From an uncultured Lachnospiraceae bacterium (GTDB taxonomy: Bacteria > Bacillota > Clostridia > Lachnospirales > Lachnospiraceae): DNA of 27,753 nt. The position numbers and the translations under genes were made by a program. The stretch lies in contig CAJTOK010000051.1 of NCBI GenBank assembly GCA_910577825.1, positions 1 through 27,753 on the forward strand, written 5' to 3'. The notes under the pieces are model-generated. The model saw only the letters and a list, made by a program, of their open reading frames with translations. It did no database searches and was not told the origin of the DNA. Below, piece by piece: positions 17,345 through 25,100 of this stretch (its first letter is position 1; every line of letters starts with the position of its first letter).

Positions 17345-17516
17345 GCAAGCTGCAATGTCCCAGGGTGGAAGGCATTATTTCATGGCAGGGGCAATACAGC
17401 ACCGCCGGTACTTGAATCTGGTTTTTGCAGATTCTATGTACCGCTGCGTGGGCTGTTTTAGTGGGAACGTGCCCCAGAATGAAAAATGCCTTGCCCCTGG
17501 GATACAGAAACCTTGC
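17345..17516. repeat. Long imperfect palindromic element, copy B (172 bp), inverted relative to copy A
   Basis: Arms match from GCAAG (17345-17349) / CTTGC (17512-17516) inward: CCCAGGG / CCCTGGG, AAGGCATT / AATGCCTT, GGGGCA / TGCCCC, CGGTAC / GTACCG, and a perfect top stem GAATCTG (17414-17420) with CAGATTC (17428-17434) around the 7-nt loop GTTTTTG. Read on the minus strand it shares with copy A the core CCACGCANCGG (copy A near 16881-16891), a CATA following it, an A-rich apex containing AAAAAC, and CCGGCGG on the far side. An 80-codon plus frame (17355-17597) crosses it and is not believed to be coding. Confidence 0.7.
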
Positions 17517-17589
17517 ACCACACCTGGCTCATCTAATATTAATTCCAGAGAAATCTATCTCAAAATCTTCATAAATCCCTGCTTTAACT

Positions 17590-17725
17590 TTATTTAATCT
17601 GGTGTATCCTGCCAGGTGCTGCCATCATATATAATCCACCATCAATTAATTCTGCCCTGCTGCCGTTCAGGCAGTACATATATATCTTCTATTGTATAAT
17701 AATCTGAATTTCTTACTGCATCCAT
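17590..17725 (-). pseudogene. Uma2-family endonuclease N-terminal remnant, frameshifted
   Basis: Starting at the ATG at 17725 the minus strand reads MDAVRNSDYYTIEDIYVLPE, then after a one-base shift near 17655 ELIDGGLYMMAAPGRIHQIK and a stop at 17590-17592. The pattern YTIEDIYxLPEGxRAELIDGxIYMMAPPSRxHQ is the N-terminus of the Uma2 (DUF820) family of PD-(D/E)XK-type proteins common in Firmicutes and cyanobacteria. Only about 45 of roughly 190 residues remain and the frame is broken, so it is non-functional. The start overlaps the end of the truncated HAD gene by a few bases. Confidence 0.6.
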
Positions 17726-18087
17726 TCCATATTCCCACTCTCAAGATATTTTGCAATTCCATCTTCATCATTGCTGCCAATTACAAGGTCTGCTTTTTCT
17801 TTAACTTCATTTATTGCATTTACCATAGCAATACCTTTGCCACATAATTTAAGCATTTCTATATCTGTATACTTTACCAGCGCACCACCGCTTGTAATCA
17901 ATATACCAGGCTGTAATTTTCCTGTAAAAGATAAAGCATTCTGTCCGCTTCTTGATGTAGACACACCAATTAATATGCCTTTTTCCCTGCATACATGCAA
18001 TGCCCTTAAAGTCCTTTCTGAAATGGTTTTATCACTCCTTAGCAGAGTCCTGTCTAAATCAAATAAAAGTAATTTGCAGTTTTCCAT
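17713..18087 (-). pseudogene. HAD-IIB (Cof-type) hydrolase with large internal deletion
   Basis: The 124-aa frame joins the two ends of a Cof-type phosphatase normally about 260-280 aa. The N-terminus has KLLLFDLDRTLLRSDKTIS (the DxD nucleophile motif is intact) and GVSTSRSG, GILITSGGALV. At about residue 77 it jumps to EMLKLCGKGIAMVNAINEVKEKAD, followed by VIGSNDEDGIAKYLE, the usual extreme C-terminus. The cap domain and the acidic motif IV (GDxxND) are missing, so phosphatase activity is not expected. The frame itself is open, with GAGG 5 bp before the ATG and a plausible promoter at 18164-18192, so a short product could still be made. Most likely a deletion remnant. Confidence 0.75.
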
Positions 18088-18115
18088 TATAGCCTCTTGC
18101 CTTCTATATTAATAT

Positions 18116-18135
18116 GGAAAGGGTTTCCCCTTTCC
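18116..18135. repeat. Perfect short hairpin between PIN and HAD remnants
   Basis: GGAAAGGG (18116-18123) and CCCTTTCC (18128-18135) form an 8-bp stem. Neither side has a long T-run, so it is at best a weak terminator for the toxin unit; it would also fall in the leader of the HAD remnant. Confidence 0.45.
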
Positions 18136-18163
18136 TGTCCATTTTATACTTTCATTTATCTCT

Positions 18164-18192
18164 ATTATAGCTAATAATATAAATACTATGAA
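18164..18192 (-). promoter_or_regulatory. Possible promoter of the HAD remnant
   Basis: Minus-strand TTCATA (18187-18192), 17-bp spacer, TATAAT (18164-18169), about 80 bp upstream of the HAD ATG. The -35 is weak and overlaps the last codons of the PIN frame. Confidence 0.45.
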
Positions 18193-18561
18193 ATTTCCTT
18201 TAATGATGTAACAATTTCATGTACTGGATAATGTTTTATATTCCCTGTAACCAATTTTGCCTTGCACGCCTTTGCCAAGTCAAAAAATGCCCTGTCCCCT
18301 TCATCTGGAACTGGTTCTGTTGATTGGTTTGGTTCTATCCAGATTGCATTTTTAACAAACCAGTTTAAAATAAAAGATACTATTTCTTCATCAAATCCAA
18401 ACTTTTCTCTATGAAGAACATCTTTATATTCTTTATAAATATTCTCACTAATCAAAACATTATGTTTCCCATCCAAAACTTCCGAAAAATTGGAAAGCAC
18501 TTTCTGCTGGAGATAATAATGCAGAAACAATAATATTTGTATCTATTACAACAAGCATCAT
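18186..18561 (-). pseudogene. PIN-domain toxin gene with a one-base frameshift
   Basis: From the ATG at 18561 the frame gives MMLVVIDTNIIVSALLSP, the PIN-domain start with its first catalytic Asp, but runs off to a stop after about 33 codons. The rest of the protein lies in another frame: SEVLDGKHNVLISENIYKEY, then PVPDEGDRAFFDLAKA (second acidic cluster) and AKLVTGNIKHYP. Removing one T from the T5 run (A5 on the plus strand, 18485-18489) restores a single frame of about 125 codons, normal for PIN toxins (VapC-like ribonucleases). The start overlaps the antitoxin stop in ATGATG, typical of toxin-antitoxin pairs. As written the toxin is inactive, unless ribosomes or polymerase slip on the homopolymer. 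Confidence 0.8.
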
Positions 18562-18758
18562 ACACTCCCGTTTCTATACTTCTCTATCTCCATGTCAATC
18601 TCTTCCATTGTCATAGGGTTTTCTTTCACATATTTATTCCTTGCTTTCCTTAATACATCTGATGGTTTTTCAGCCAGCCTGTTAATCAAAGTTACCACCA
18701 TATTATAATCTTCTGTGGAGAGTGTTTCCATTTTAGCTGTTATATCCCGTGAAACCAT
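18558..18758 (-). CDS. Antitoxin of a PIN-type toxin-antitoxin pair
   Basis: A 66-aa helical protein (MVSRDITAKMETLSTEDYNM, later PSDVLRKARNKYVKENPMT) overlapping the PIN toxin start by 4 bp, the usual antitoxin-first layout. Residues 15-30 look like a small DNA-binding or dimerisation segment; residues 35-60, charged and helical, would wrap the toxin. I cannot assign a named antitoxin family. The ATG at 18758 is immediately preceded by A7G9 and TATTGC, so the ribosome site is a run of nine G residues; its length is expected to vary. It starts 38 bp after gerW with no terminator between, so readthrough from the sporulation operon is likely. Confidence 0.75.
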   Translation of the reverse strand: MVSRDITAKMETLSTEDYNMVVTLINRLAEKPSDVLRKARNKYVKENPMTMEEIDMEIEKYRNGSV

Positions 18759-18763
18759 GCAAT

Positions 18764-18779
18764 ACCCCCCCCCTTTTTT
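18764..18779 (-). promoter_or_regulatory. A7G9 homopolymer ribosome-binding tract of the antitoxin
   Basis: On the minus strand seven A followed by nine G (plus strand C9T7) end 6 bp before the antitoxin ATG at 18758. The G-run overlaps the Shine-Dalgarno position. Such tracts slip during replication and change spacing, so antitoxin translation could vary between cells. Confidence 0.6.
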
Positions 18780-18796
18780 TGCATATCTGGCAATTA

Positions 18797-19216
18797 TTAT
18801 GATTCTTCTTCCTCTTCGTATTCTTCTTCGTCATAGTCTTCATCATAATCATCATAGCCGTATTCTTCTGTATCCTGGTTATTTTTCTTCTTGCCAAATT
18901 TATCTATAAGTTCTGGAACCATATCAAGTATTTTTGTAATGCCATCCTGGTTCTTTACATTGACAAGTTTTGATTCCCCGTCTTTTATTACAAGTATTGC
19001 GCTAGGCTGTACTTTGCCGCCCATCCCGCCACCGGCGTTTTCTTTTTTGCCTGGTTCTGTAAATGCACCTGCCCCCACGCCAAAGCTTACATCGACAAGT
19101 GGAAGTATTATTGTGCCATCATCAAATTTTACTGCATCACCTACTACTGTCTTTGTTGTAAGAAAACCATCCATGCCTTTGAATAAGGACTGGACTGTTG
19201 AACTAAAATCACCCAT
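18797..19216 (-). CDS. gerW: GerW family sporulation protein (YtfJ)
   Basis: A 139-aa spore-associated protein; in Bacillus subtilis GerW (YtfJ) is needed for normal germination with alanine. The conserved core is clear: VQSLFKGMDGFLTTKTVVGD, then GTIILPLVDVSFGVGAG, a Gly-rich GGGMGGKVQPSAILVI and VPELIDKF. A strongly acidic tail (about 113-139, Glu/Asp/Tyr-rich) follows, which is longer than in many homologues. The ATG at 19216 directly abuts the stop of the DUF2953 gene, with AAGGAGG 8 bp upstream, as in the Bacillus ytfI-ytfJ pair. Expression would be in the forespore or mother cell by analogy; no sporulation promoter is seen here. Confidence 0.93.
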   Translation of the reverse strand: MGDFSSTVQSLFKGMDGFLTTKTVVGDAVKFDDGTIILPLVDVSFGVGAGAFTEPGKKENAGGGMGGKVQPSAILVIKDGESKLVNVKNQDGITKILDMVPELIDKFGKKKNNQDTEEYGYDDYDEDYDEEEYEEEEES

Positions 19217-20257
19217 TTAAAATTCCTCCTTAATTTTTTTTGCTTCTTTATAAAAGCTTTTCCATTCATTGCTTAAAATTATTTTCAAAAAGGCAGCTAA
19301 CAAAGTAACAGCCCGTATATGTCCCAGAACTTTAATTCTCCCACGCAGGATTTTATTTTCAAAATCAGGTGTTATGTTAAAGAATGTACCTGACATAGCC
19401 ATATATACAGCAGCTGCCCCAATAATCTGGCCTGTCTGGCACGGGTCGCCAGTACCAATTAAAATATCAGTTTCTATTTTGCGTGGTCTTAGCTTTTTTA
19501 ATAAATAAAAAAATTTGTCTTTTGCAAGTGCAAATATGTTTTTTGTTATTTCAGAACAGATAAATTCTTTTATTTTTGTTATTTTACCTGTGCTTTTGTG
19601 TACTGCTTCTGGTATTTTATAAAGTTTTTCTTTAAATTTTTTTATCTTTACTGGTATTAATTTTATTTTTTGCCAGAAGGCTTTGACAGCAGGGATAACA
19701 ATACGGCTGGCCCTTTTATCCTTATCTGCTCTATTGTGCTGGCTATTCTGTACAGTTTTTTTATCTTCTTTATTCCTGATTTCCACTTCTGCATTTTTCT
19801 GCGGCGTTTTGTCTTTCCCCGCATCCGTTTTATTTTCCTTGACAGGCGTTTTATTTTTGTTGCCAGGGAGGTTTTTTTCTTTCTTCTTTTCATAACTTTC
19901 CTCTTTGCTTTTATTATTAATTGTTTCTTCCGCTGCTTCTAAATCATAACTTTCTTTTTTCTTAAAGAATCTTGCTAAAAATCCTGCCAGTTTCTTATAA
20001 TCTGCCCCAAATATCTTTAGTTTATAACTGTTTTTGCCATCATTATAGCAAAATGAAAAAACTACTGTCCCAAGCAGCCATGATACTTTGCCTTCTGCTT
20101 TAATGGCATCATACTTTTCTGCATATATACTGTATTTTAACGGTGTAAAAAGTATAAGGCATAAAACCAGCAGAAGAATTAACAGAACTGCAAGAAGCAG
20201 GAATAAAGCTGCTTTTAAAATTGTTAATAAAATCTTTGCTATTAAAGCTGCCGCCAT
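19217..20257 (-). CDS. DUF2953 domain membrane protein (YtfI-like)
   Basis: A 346-aa protein with one strong N-terminal membrane helix (about 8-40, Leu-rich) followed by PLKYSIYAEKYDAIKAEGKVSWLLG and, after a long Lys/Glu/Asn-rich disordered linker (about 105-195), the C-terminal DUF2953 part with ILIGTGDPCQTGQIIGAAAVY and ITPDFENKILRGRIKVLG. DUF2953 proteins are conserved in spore formers next to GerW, with unknown function. The ATG at 20257 has GGAGG 6 bp upstream; the frame is open further but would overlap the previous gene. Its stop abuts the gerW start, implying translational coupling. Confidence 0.88.
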   Translation of the reverse strand: MAAALIAKILLTILKAALFLLLAVLLILLLVLCLILFTPLKYSIYAEKYDAIKAEGKVSWLLGTVVFSFCYNDGKNSYKLKIFGADYKKLAGFLARFFKKKESYDLEAAEETINNKSKEESYEKKKEKNLPGNKNKTPVKENKTDAGKDKTPQKNAEVEIRNKEDKKTVQNSQHNRADKDKRASRIVIPAVKAFWQKIKLIPVKIKKFKEKLYKIPEAVHKSTGKITKIKEFICSEITKNIFALAKDKFFYLLKKLRPRKIETDILIGTGDPCQTGQIIGAAAVYMAMSGTFFNITPDFENKILRGRIKVLGHIRAVTLLAAFLKIILSNEWKSFYKEAKKIKEEF

Positions 20258-20276
20258 ATCCTGCCTCCCTTCCTGG

Positions 20277-20594
20277 TTATGCAAAAAATTCTTTAACCAG
20301 TCCTGGGGATATATCCCCATACTTTTTATAAATATCATGTGCTATATCTGCCACAAGCTGCATTGCGCTATCCCTGCCGGCTGCCAGCCCTACTATTTCA
20401 ACACCTGTAACAGCATGGTATTTAAACCATGTTTCCCTTGAAGGATAAATATCCAGTATATTGGCACTATTGGCAGGAAATGTAATACAAAAGCACTGCC
20501 TGAAAGATTTCTTCCTGCCAGCAAGCCTTTTATATCTGGCAGGCCTTTTTCTTACTTTTTCATCCATATACATCTTTTTATTCCAGACAAACAT
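20277..20594 (-). CDS. Conserved-looking hypothetical protein (105 aa)
   Basis: I do not recognise this family. The ATG at 20594 has AAAGGG 8 bp upstream and the gene is spaced 34 bp after one neighbour and 19 bp before the next, so it is part of the same operon. The N-terminal 30 residues are very basic (KVRKRPARYKRLAGRKKS). The rest is a compact domain with TFPANSANILDIYPSRETWF, KYHAVTGVEIVGLAAGRDSA and a C-terminal helix AHDIYKKYGDISPGLVKEFF. No signal peptide or membrane segment. The basic tail suggests nucleic-acid or ribosome binding (inference only). Confidence 0.75.
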   Translation of the reverse strand: MFVWNKKMYMDEKVRKRPARYKRLAGRKKSFRQCFCITFPANSANILDIYPSRETWFKYHAVTGVEIVGLAAGRDSAMQLVADIAHDIYKKYGDISPGLVKEFFA

Positions 20595-20628
20595 GCTTTT
20601 TACCCTTTCTTAATTACAAAATAAAAAA

Positions 20629-22137
20629 CTACTCCTCATCATCCTCTATCTGCTGGAACATACTGTATTCTTCTATTTCATCCATAATAATTTTCTTTGA
20701 AGCATATTTTTCGGCTTCATCATCACATTGCAAAAGTGATACAGATATATAATCAGCAACTTCCTGTGGTGTATTAAAGAATACTGGTATTTTCTCAAGT
20801 GTATTTGCCATTATGGCTCTTCTTAATATACGGCTGCTGCCTTTAAACAGCTCTTTTACTTCACTTATAAGATTTCCTGCCACGGAATCTGCTATTTGCT
20901 GTGTAACCTCTGCAGAATCTTTGCCATCTTCCATGCCAATGCCAAGTTCTGCAAATGTGCTGTTTGAATTAAGAAGTGAAAGCCTTAAAAGCAAGTCAAA
21001 GTCTTGTGCCAGCCCGAGGCTTTCTATAGCTTCGCTGTGTACTTCTGTAATCTGTCCAAGTGCAGCTTCTGACATATCAAGTATTTCACTTATGGTTTCC
21101 TGCTTGCCTGTAAGTTCGTCAAGCAGTTCTGACAGCCATGAAAACTTGTCCTCTTTAAGTACAGGCGGTTCTTCTGCAAGTTCCCATATATCAGTTTCCT
21201 TATCAGTAAAAAGCTCATTTATGCCCTTTATAATGGCAGCTGCCACACCAAGCGTTTTATCCTGTACCCTGTCTGCTTCCTCTGTATATGCTGCAGCTGC
21301 AGCTACTGTATATGCAAGATTGGTTATTTCCCCAAATAATATATATAAATCCGACAGTTTAAGAAGTTCATAGGTACTTTCTTCTTCTATATCATTATAA
21401 ACTTTATACTGCTTTCTGTCTATATTTTCAAAGTCTGCTTCTTTAAGTCTGCCAAGGTTCTTTTTAAACTCTGTAAAATATATATCCATATTTTCATCTT
21501 TATACAGCATTGCATTGGTACGGAACATATATTCAAATCCCTCAAGTGAGCTTAAATCATTACCTTTATAAATAGAAACACTTTCCCTTATAATATCAAA
21601 ATATTTGCTTCTTAACATCCTCATTGGAAGCTGTCCTGTTACAAAACGTACTTTTTCATTAATTGCAGCATTATCTTTTGAACTGAATATAAACTGTACA
21701 ACATCTTCTGTAAACTGGATATCGTCCGGCACTTCTTCTTCTTTTTCTGCAAAACGGTATTCAATGCGGTTTAAAATATACTCATATACAGAAAAACAGT
21801 CAATATATGCTGAAACCACCTGCATCCTTCCAGTAATTTCTTTCCTGAGTGCAAGCAGTTCTTCTGCAAGCCCCTTACATTCTTCCCTTCCAGGCATTCC
21901 ATTGAAAAACCTGCCTATAATGCTGTTAATGTCTTTAAGAATCTTTTCTTCATCACCGCTTAACGGGCCTGCTTCCTCTGATATATTCTCAAAAAACATA
22001 AAATATTCCAGTGCAAGTTTAAAACAGGCATGGCTGCCATAATAATTCCTGCTCTGTTTTACATATTCTGGAAGAAGTTCTTCTACATTACGGTTCCTGT
22101 TTAACTCCCGTATACATTTTGTTATTGATATATTCAT
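20629..22137 (-). CDS. Large helical hypothetical protein (502 aa)
   Basis: Not recognised. The protein is acidic and almost entirely helical, with no signal peptide, membrane segment or nucleotide-binding motif visible. It begins MNISITKCIRELNRNRNVEE and has Leu/Glu-rich repeats of helices through to a C-terminal segment resembling a four-helix bundle (AEKYASKKIIMDEIEEYSM). The ATG at 22137 is supported by GGGGG 6 bp upstream, and it follows the glycosyltransferase gene by 22 bp. The long, intact frame and operon spacing make it a real gene. It might be a scaffold or cytoplasmic partner of the envelope enzymes encoded with it (inference). Confidence 0.8.
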   Translation of the reverse strand: MNISITKCIRELNRNRNVEELLPEYVKQSRNYYGSHACFKLALEYFMFFENISEEAGPLSGDEEKILKDINSIIGRFFNGMPGREECKGLAEELLALRKEITGRMQVVSAYIDCFSVYEYILNRIEYRFAEKEEEVPDDIQFTEDVVQFIFSSKDNAAINEKVRFVTGQLPMRMLRSKYFDIIRESVSIYKGNDLSSLEGFEYMFRTNAMLYKDENMDIYFTEFKKNLGRLKEADFENIDRKQYKVYNDIEEESTYELLKLSDLYILFGEITNLAYTVAAAAAYTEEADRVQDKTLGVAAAIIKGINELFTDKETDIWELAEEPPVLKEDKFSWLSELLDELTGKQETISEILDMSEAALGQITEVHSEAIESLGLAQDFDLLLRLSLLNSNSTFAELGIGMEDGKDSAEVTQQIADSVAGNLISEVKELFKGSSRILRRAIMANTLEKIPVFFNTPQEVADYISVSLLQCDDEAEKYASKKIIMDEIEEYSMFQQIEDDEE

Positions 22138-22159
22138 AAAAATCCCCCTCTTAAATTTA

Positions 22160-25100
22160 TCACCAGGTATGGAGAAGCACCCAGCTTTCAAACCATTTAA
22201 GCCACCTCACTGCAAACTCCTTGCTTATTCCTTTTCCTGCAAGCACAGGATAGAAAAGTATAAACAGCCCTATGGCAAGCGCCGCATAGACATATACCGC
22301 TTTCTTCATCTGTGGGTGTTTCTTTACAATCCTGTAAAAACTATATCCAAGCATAACTGTTATAAATGGCACACTTGGGAAATAGTGGTATATAAATACT
22401 GTCCTTTTTACAAAGAACCATGGTACATACTGTGATAAATACCCTATTGACAGGAAAGCGGCTTTTGTATCCCTTTCTTTATAAACCAGGTAAAGCATAT
22501 AGGCAAATGCTGGTATTCCTGCCCACCACACAAGCGGGTTGCCAAATGCACTTATGCCTTCCCTTATTGTTTCGGAAACAGTCCCGTCATAATACCACAT
22601 AGGGCGGTACATTATTGGCCACTGGTACCATTTTGATGAATAATCGTGCCCGTCTGTAAGCTGTGAGTGGTAATTAAACATTGTCTTCTGTGCTTCTATT
22701 ACCTTTTCAAGAAAACCTCTGTCTGTACCATCATTAAATGGTATATATGACAATAAATATATTACCACAGGTACTGCTATAAAGAAAATACAACAGAAGC
22801 CAATGGTTTTTAAAAATTTCTTATGGAAGTTCTCCACAATGTACCTGTGCTCTATGCCTTCTGTGCTTCCTTTTGGGTAATTGCAGGCATATATATATTC
22901 CCTGAACCTCTGTGCCATTACTGCAAAAAATATTATGCAGAGCCCTGCGGATGAATAAATGCCTGTCCATTTGCTTGCCCAGCCAAGCCCCATAGTTATG
23001 CCGCAAAGCCCTAGTGGTATAAACATTTTTTTCAGGTCTGTATCATAAAAACTGTATCTTGTATAGCAGTACATAAAATAATATGAAAGTATTATAAATA
23101 ATGTAACAAATACGTCAATAGTAGCTATACGTGTCTGTACAAAGTGCATAAAATCAAATGTAAACAGAAGTGTTGTAACTATTGAAATCCATGTTTCTTT
23201 AAAAATCTTCTTAGACAGGTTATATATGGCAGGAACCATAAGCACACCAAACAATGTGCCTGCAAACCTCCAGCCAAACGGGTTCATGCCAAATATAAGC
23301 ACACCACACGCTATAAAAATCTTGCCAAGGGGCGGGTGTGTATTCTCATAACAGTACAGCCCCTGTATCATTTCATATGCTGTCCTTGCATGGTAAATCT
23401 CATCAAAATAAGTACTGTTTAAATTGCTTTTCCTTCCTTCAAACATGTCCTGTTCATCAAAAAGCACAGGATATTCTTCGTAATTAACTGGCAATAACTG
23501 GTTTCCGTTACTGTCTGTAAATACAAGTTCATGTATGCTGTCCTCCCAGTTATCTGCTGCTATTGAAATCTTTATATATCTTGCATTTATCCCAAGTTCT
23601 TTCTGGTTCCATGCAAATACAGAGCCTGCATCCCACTCTGAACCTTCACCGCATAGTGTTGTCCAGTTATTGCCATCAGCTGAATATTCCACATAATACT
23701 TTGGGTCATTTTTATAACCAAGGAAATCCCACATATCTGCTATAGCTGTTTCCTGTCCCATATCAAGGAATATTTCCCCGTCCTTAACAACAGAATAGCC
23801 GGTTTCTGGTGCTTCCATATGCCCAAGCCGCATAAATGCTATAACTGCATATACTGCCATAATAATAAACATGGCAATATAATCTGTTTTTTCCATTCTG
23901 GCATTTACATATGAAGCATGTACCGGGTTTTTATTACCTTTTGGCTTTTCTTTTTTTGCGCTTCCTGCCCTTGCCTGCGCAACAATCTCTTTCTGTTCAT
24001 TTTCCTCTGGCGTATAATTCCAGTAATATTTGCCTGTAACATAAAACATATATGCCACAGTAATTAACATTCCTGCCGAAATCCATATAGTTGCCGGTTC
24101 AAGCCGGTTAAAATTGCCTGGGTCATAAAAGAATAGTACATGTACAATATTATAAAATGCCATTGCAGACAAGATAGTATAAAGTATATATATCTCCTTG
24201 CGCTGCCTTACACTGTAGCACATTATTAACAGAAGCATTGCCGGGAAAATATATCTTTCGTGCATACGCACTGAAAACATAAATACACATGTAACAACAA
24301 AAGCCCCGATAAAATAATACTTTGAAGAATTTTTCTTACAGCGCAGGCTTATAATTATTGAAACTATAACTGTAAGTATAATTGCAGCCATGCCCCATGT
24401 CTTATACGTAAGACCTATAAGATAACCATCCTGCCCTGCCCAGTTAAGCCCCATAAGTGCCCAGATATTATAGGCATTAACCGAAGCGTATTCATACGAG
24501 CCAAGTGTTTCTGTATATTGTGAAAGCGCATCACTAAAGCCATAGGGCATCATTAAAAGCCCGGTTAAAAATATTGCGGCAATGCCAAAGCCCAGGTTTT
24601 TGAAAAACTTGTTCCAGTTAAAATCTTCCAGAAATACGTGGTCTATTATCCCGCATATAAGTACGGGTGTAAAGATAAGCGTCTGTGGTTTAATTAATAT
24701 TCCTATTGCAAATACAAAATAAGATGGTATAAGCTTATTTTGTGTTACAAGATAACACATAAGCGCTACACATAATGTAAATACAGCATCAGTCTGTCCC
24801 CATACTGCACTATCTAAAATAACAGCAGGGCAAAACAAATACACTGCCGAAAGAAGCGCTGCGCCAGTTTCCTTCAGGCGTTTTGAAGCAATATGGTATA
24901 TAAGCCATCCGGAAGCCATATCAGCAATAATTGCAGGGAGCTTAACCATAAGTGTGCTAACAGGGGAATCCCATGCAATGCCAAAGATTGAACGTATTGC
25001 ACCTATAACATATAAAATATACATATATCCAGGCGGGTAATCTGTAAAGCTTTCAGACTTGTAAAATGCCCCGAAACCATCATTAAATACCATGTCACTC

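Noticed and set aside
17355..17597. 80-codon plus-strand open frame
   Set aside because: Starts inside palindromic copy B, has no ribosome site, and its composition changes at the element edge.
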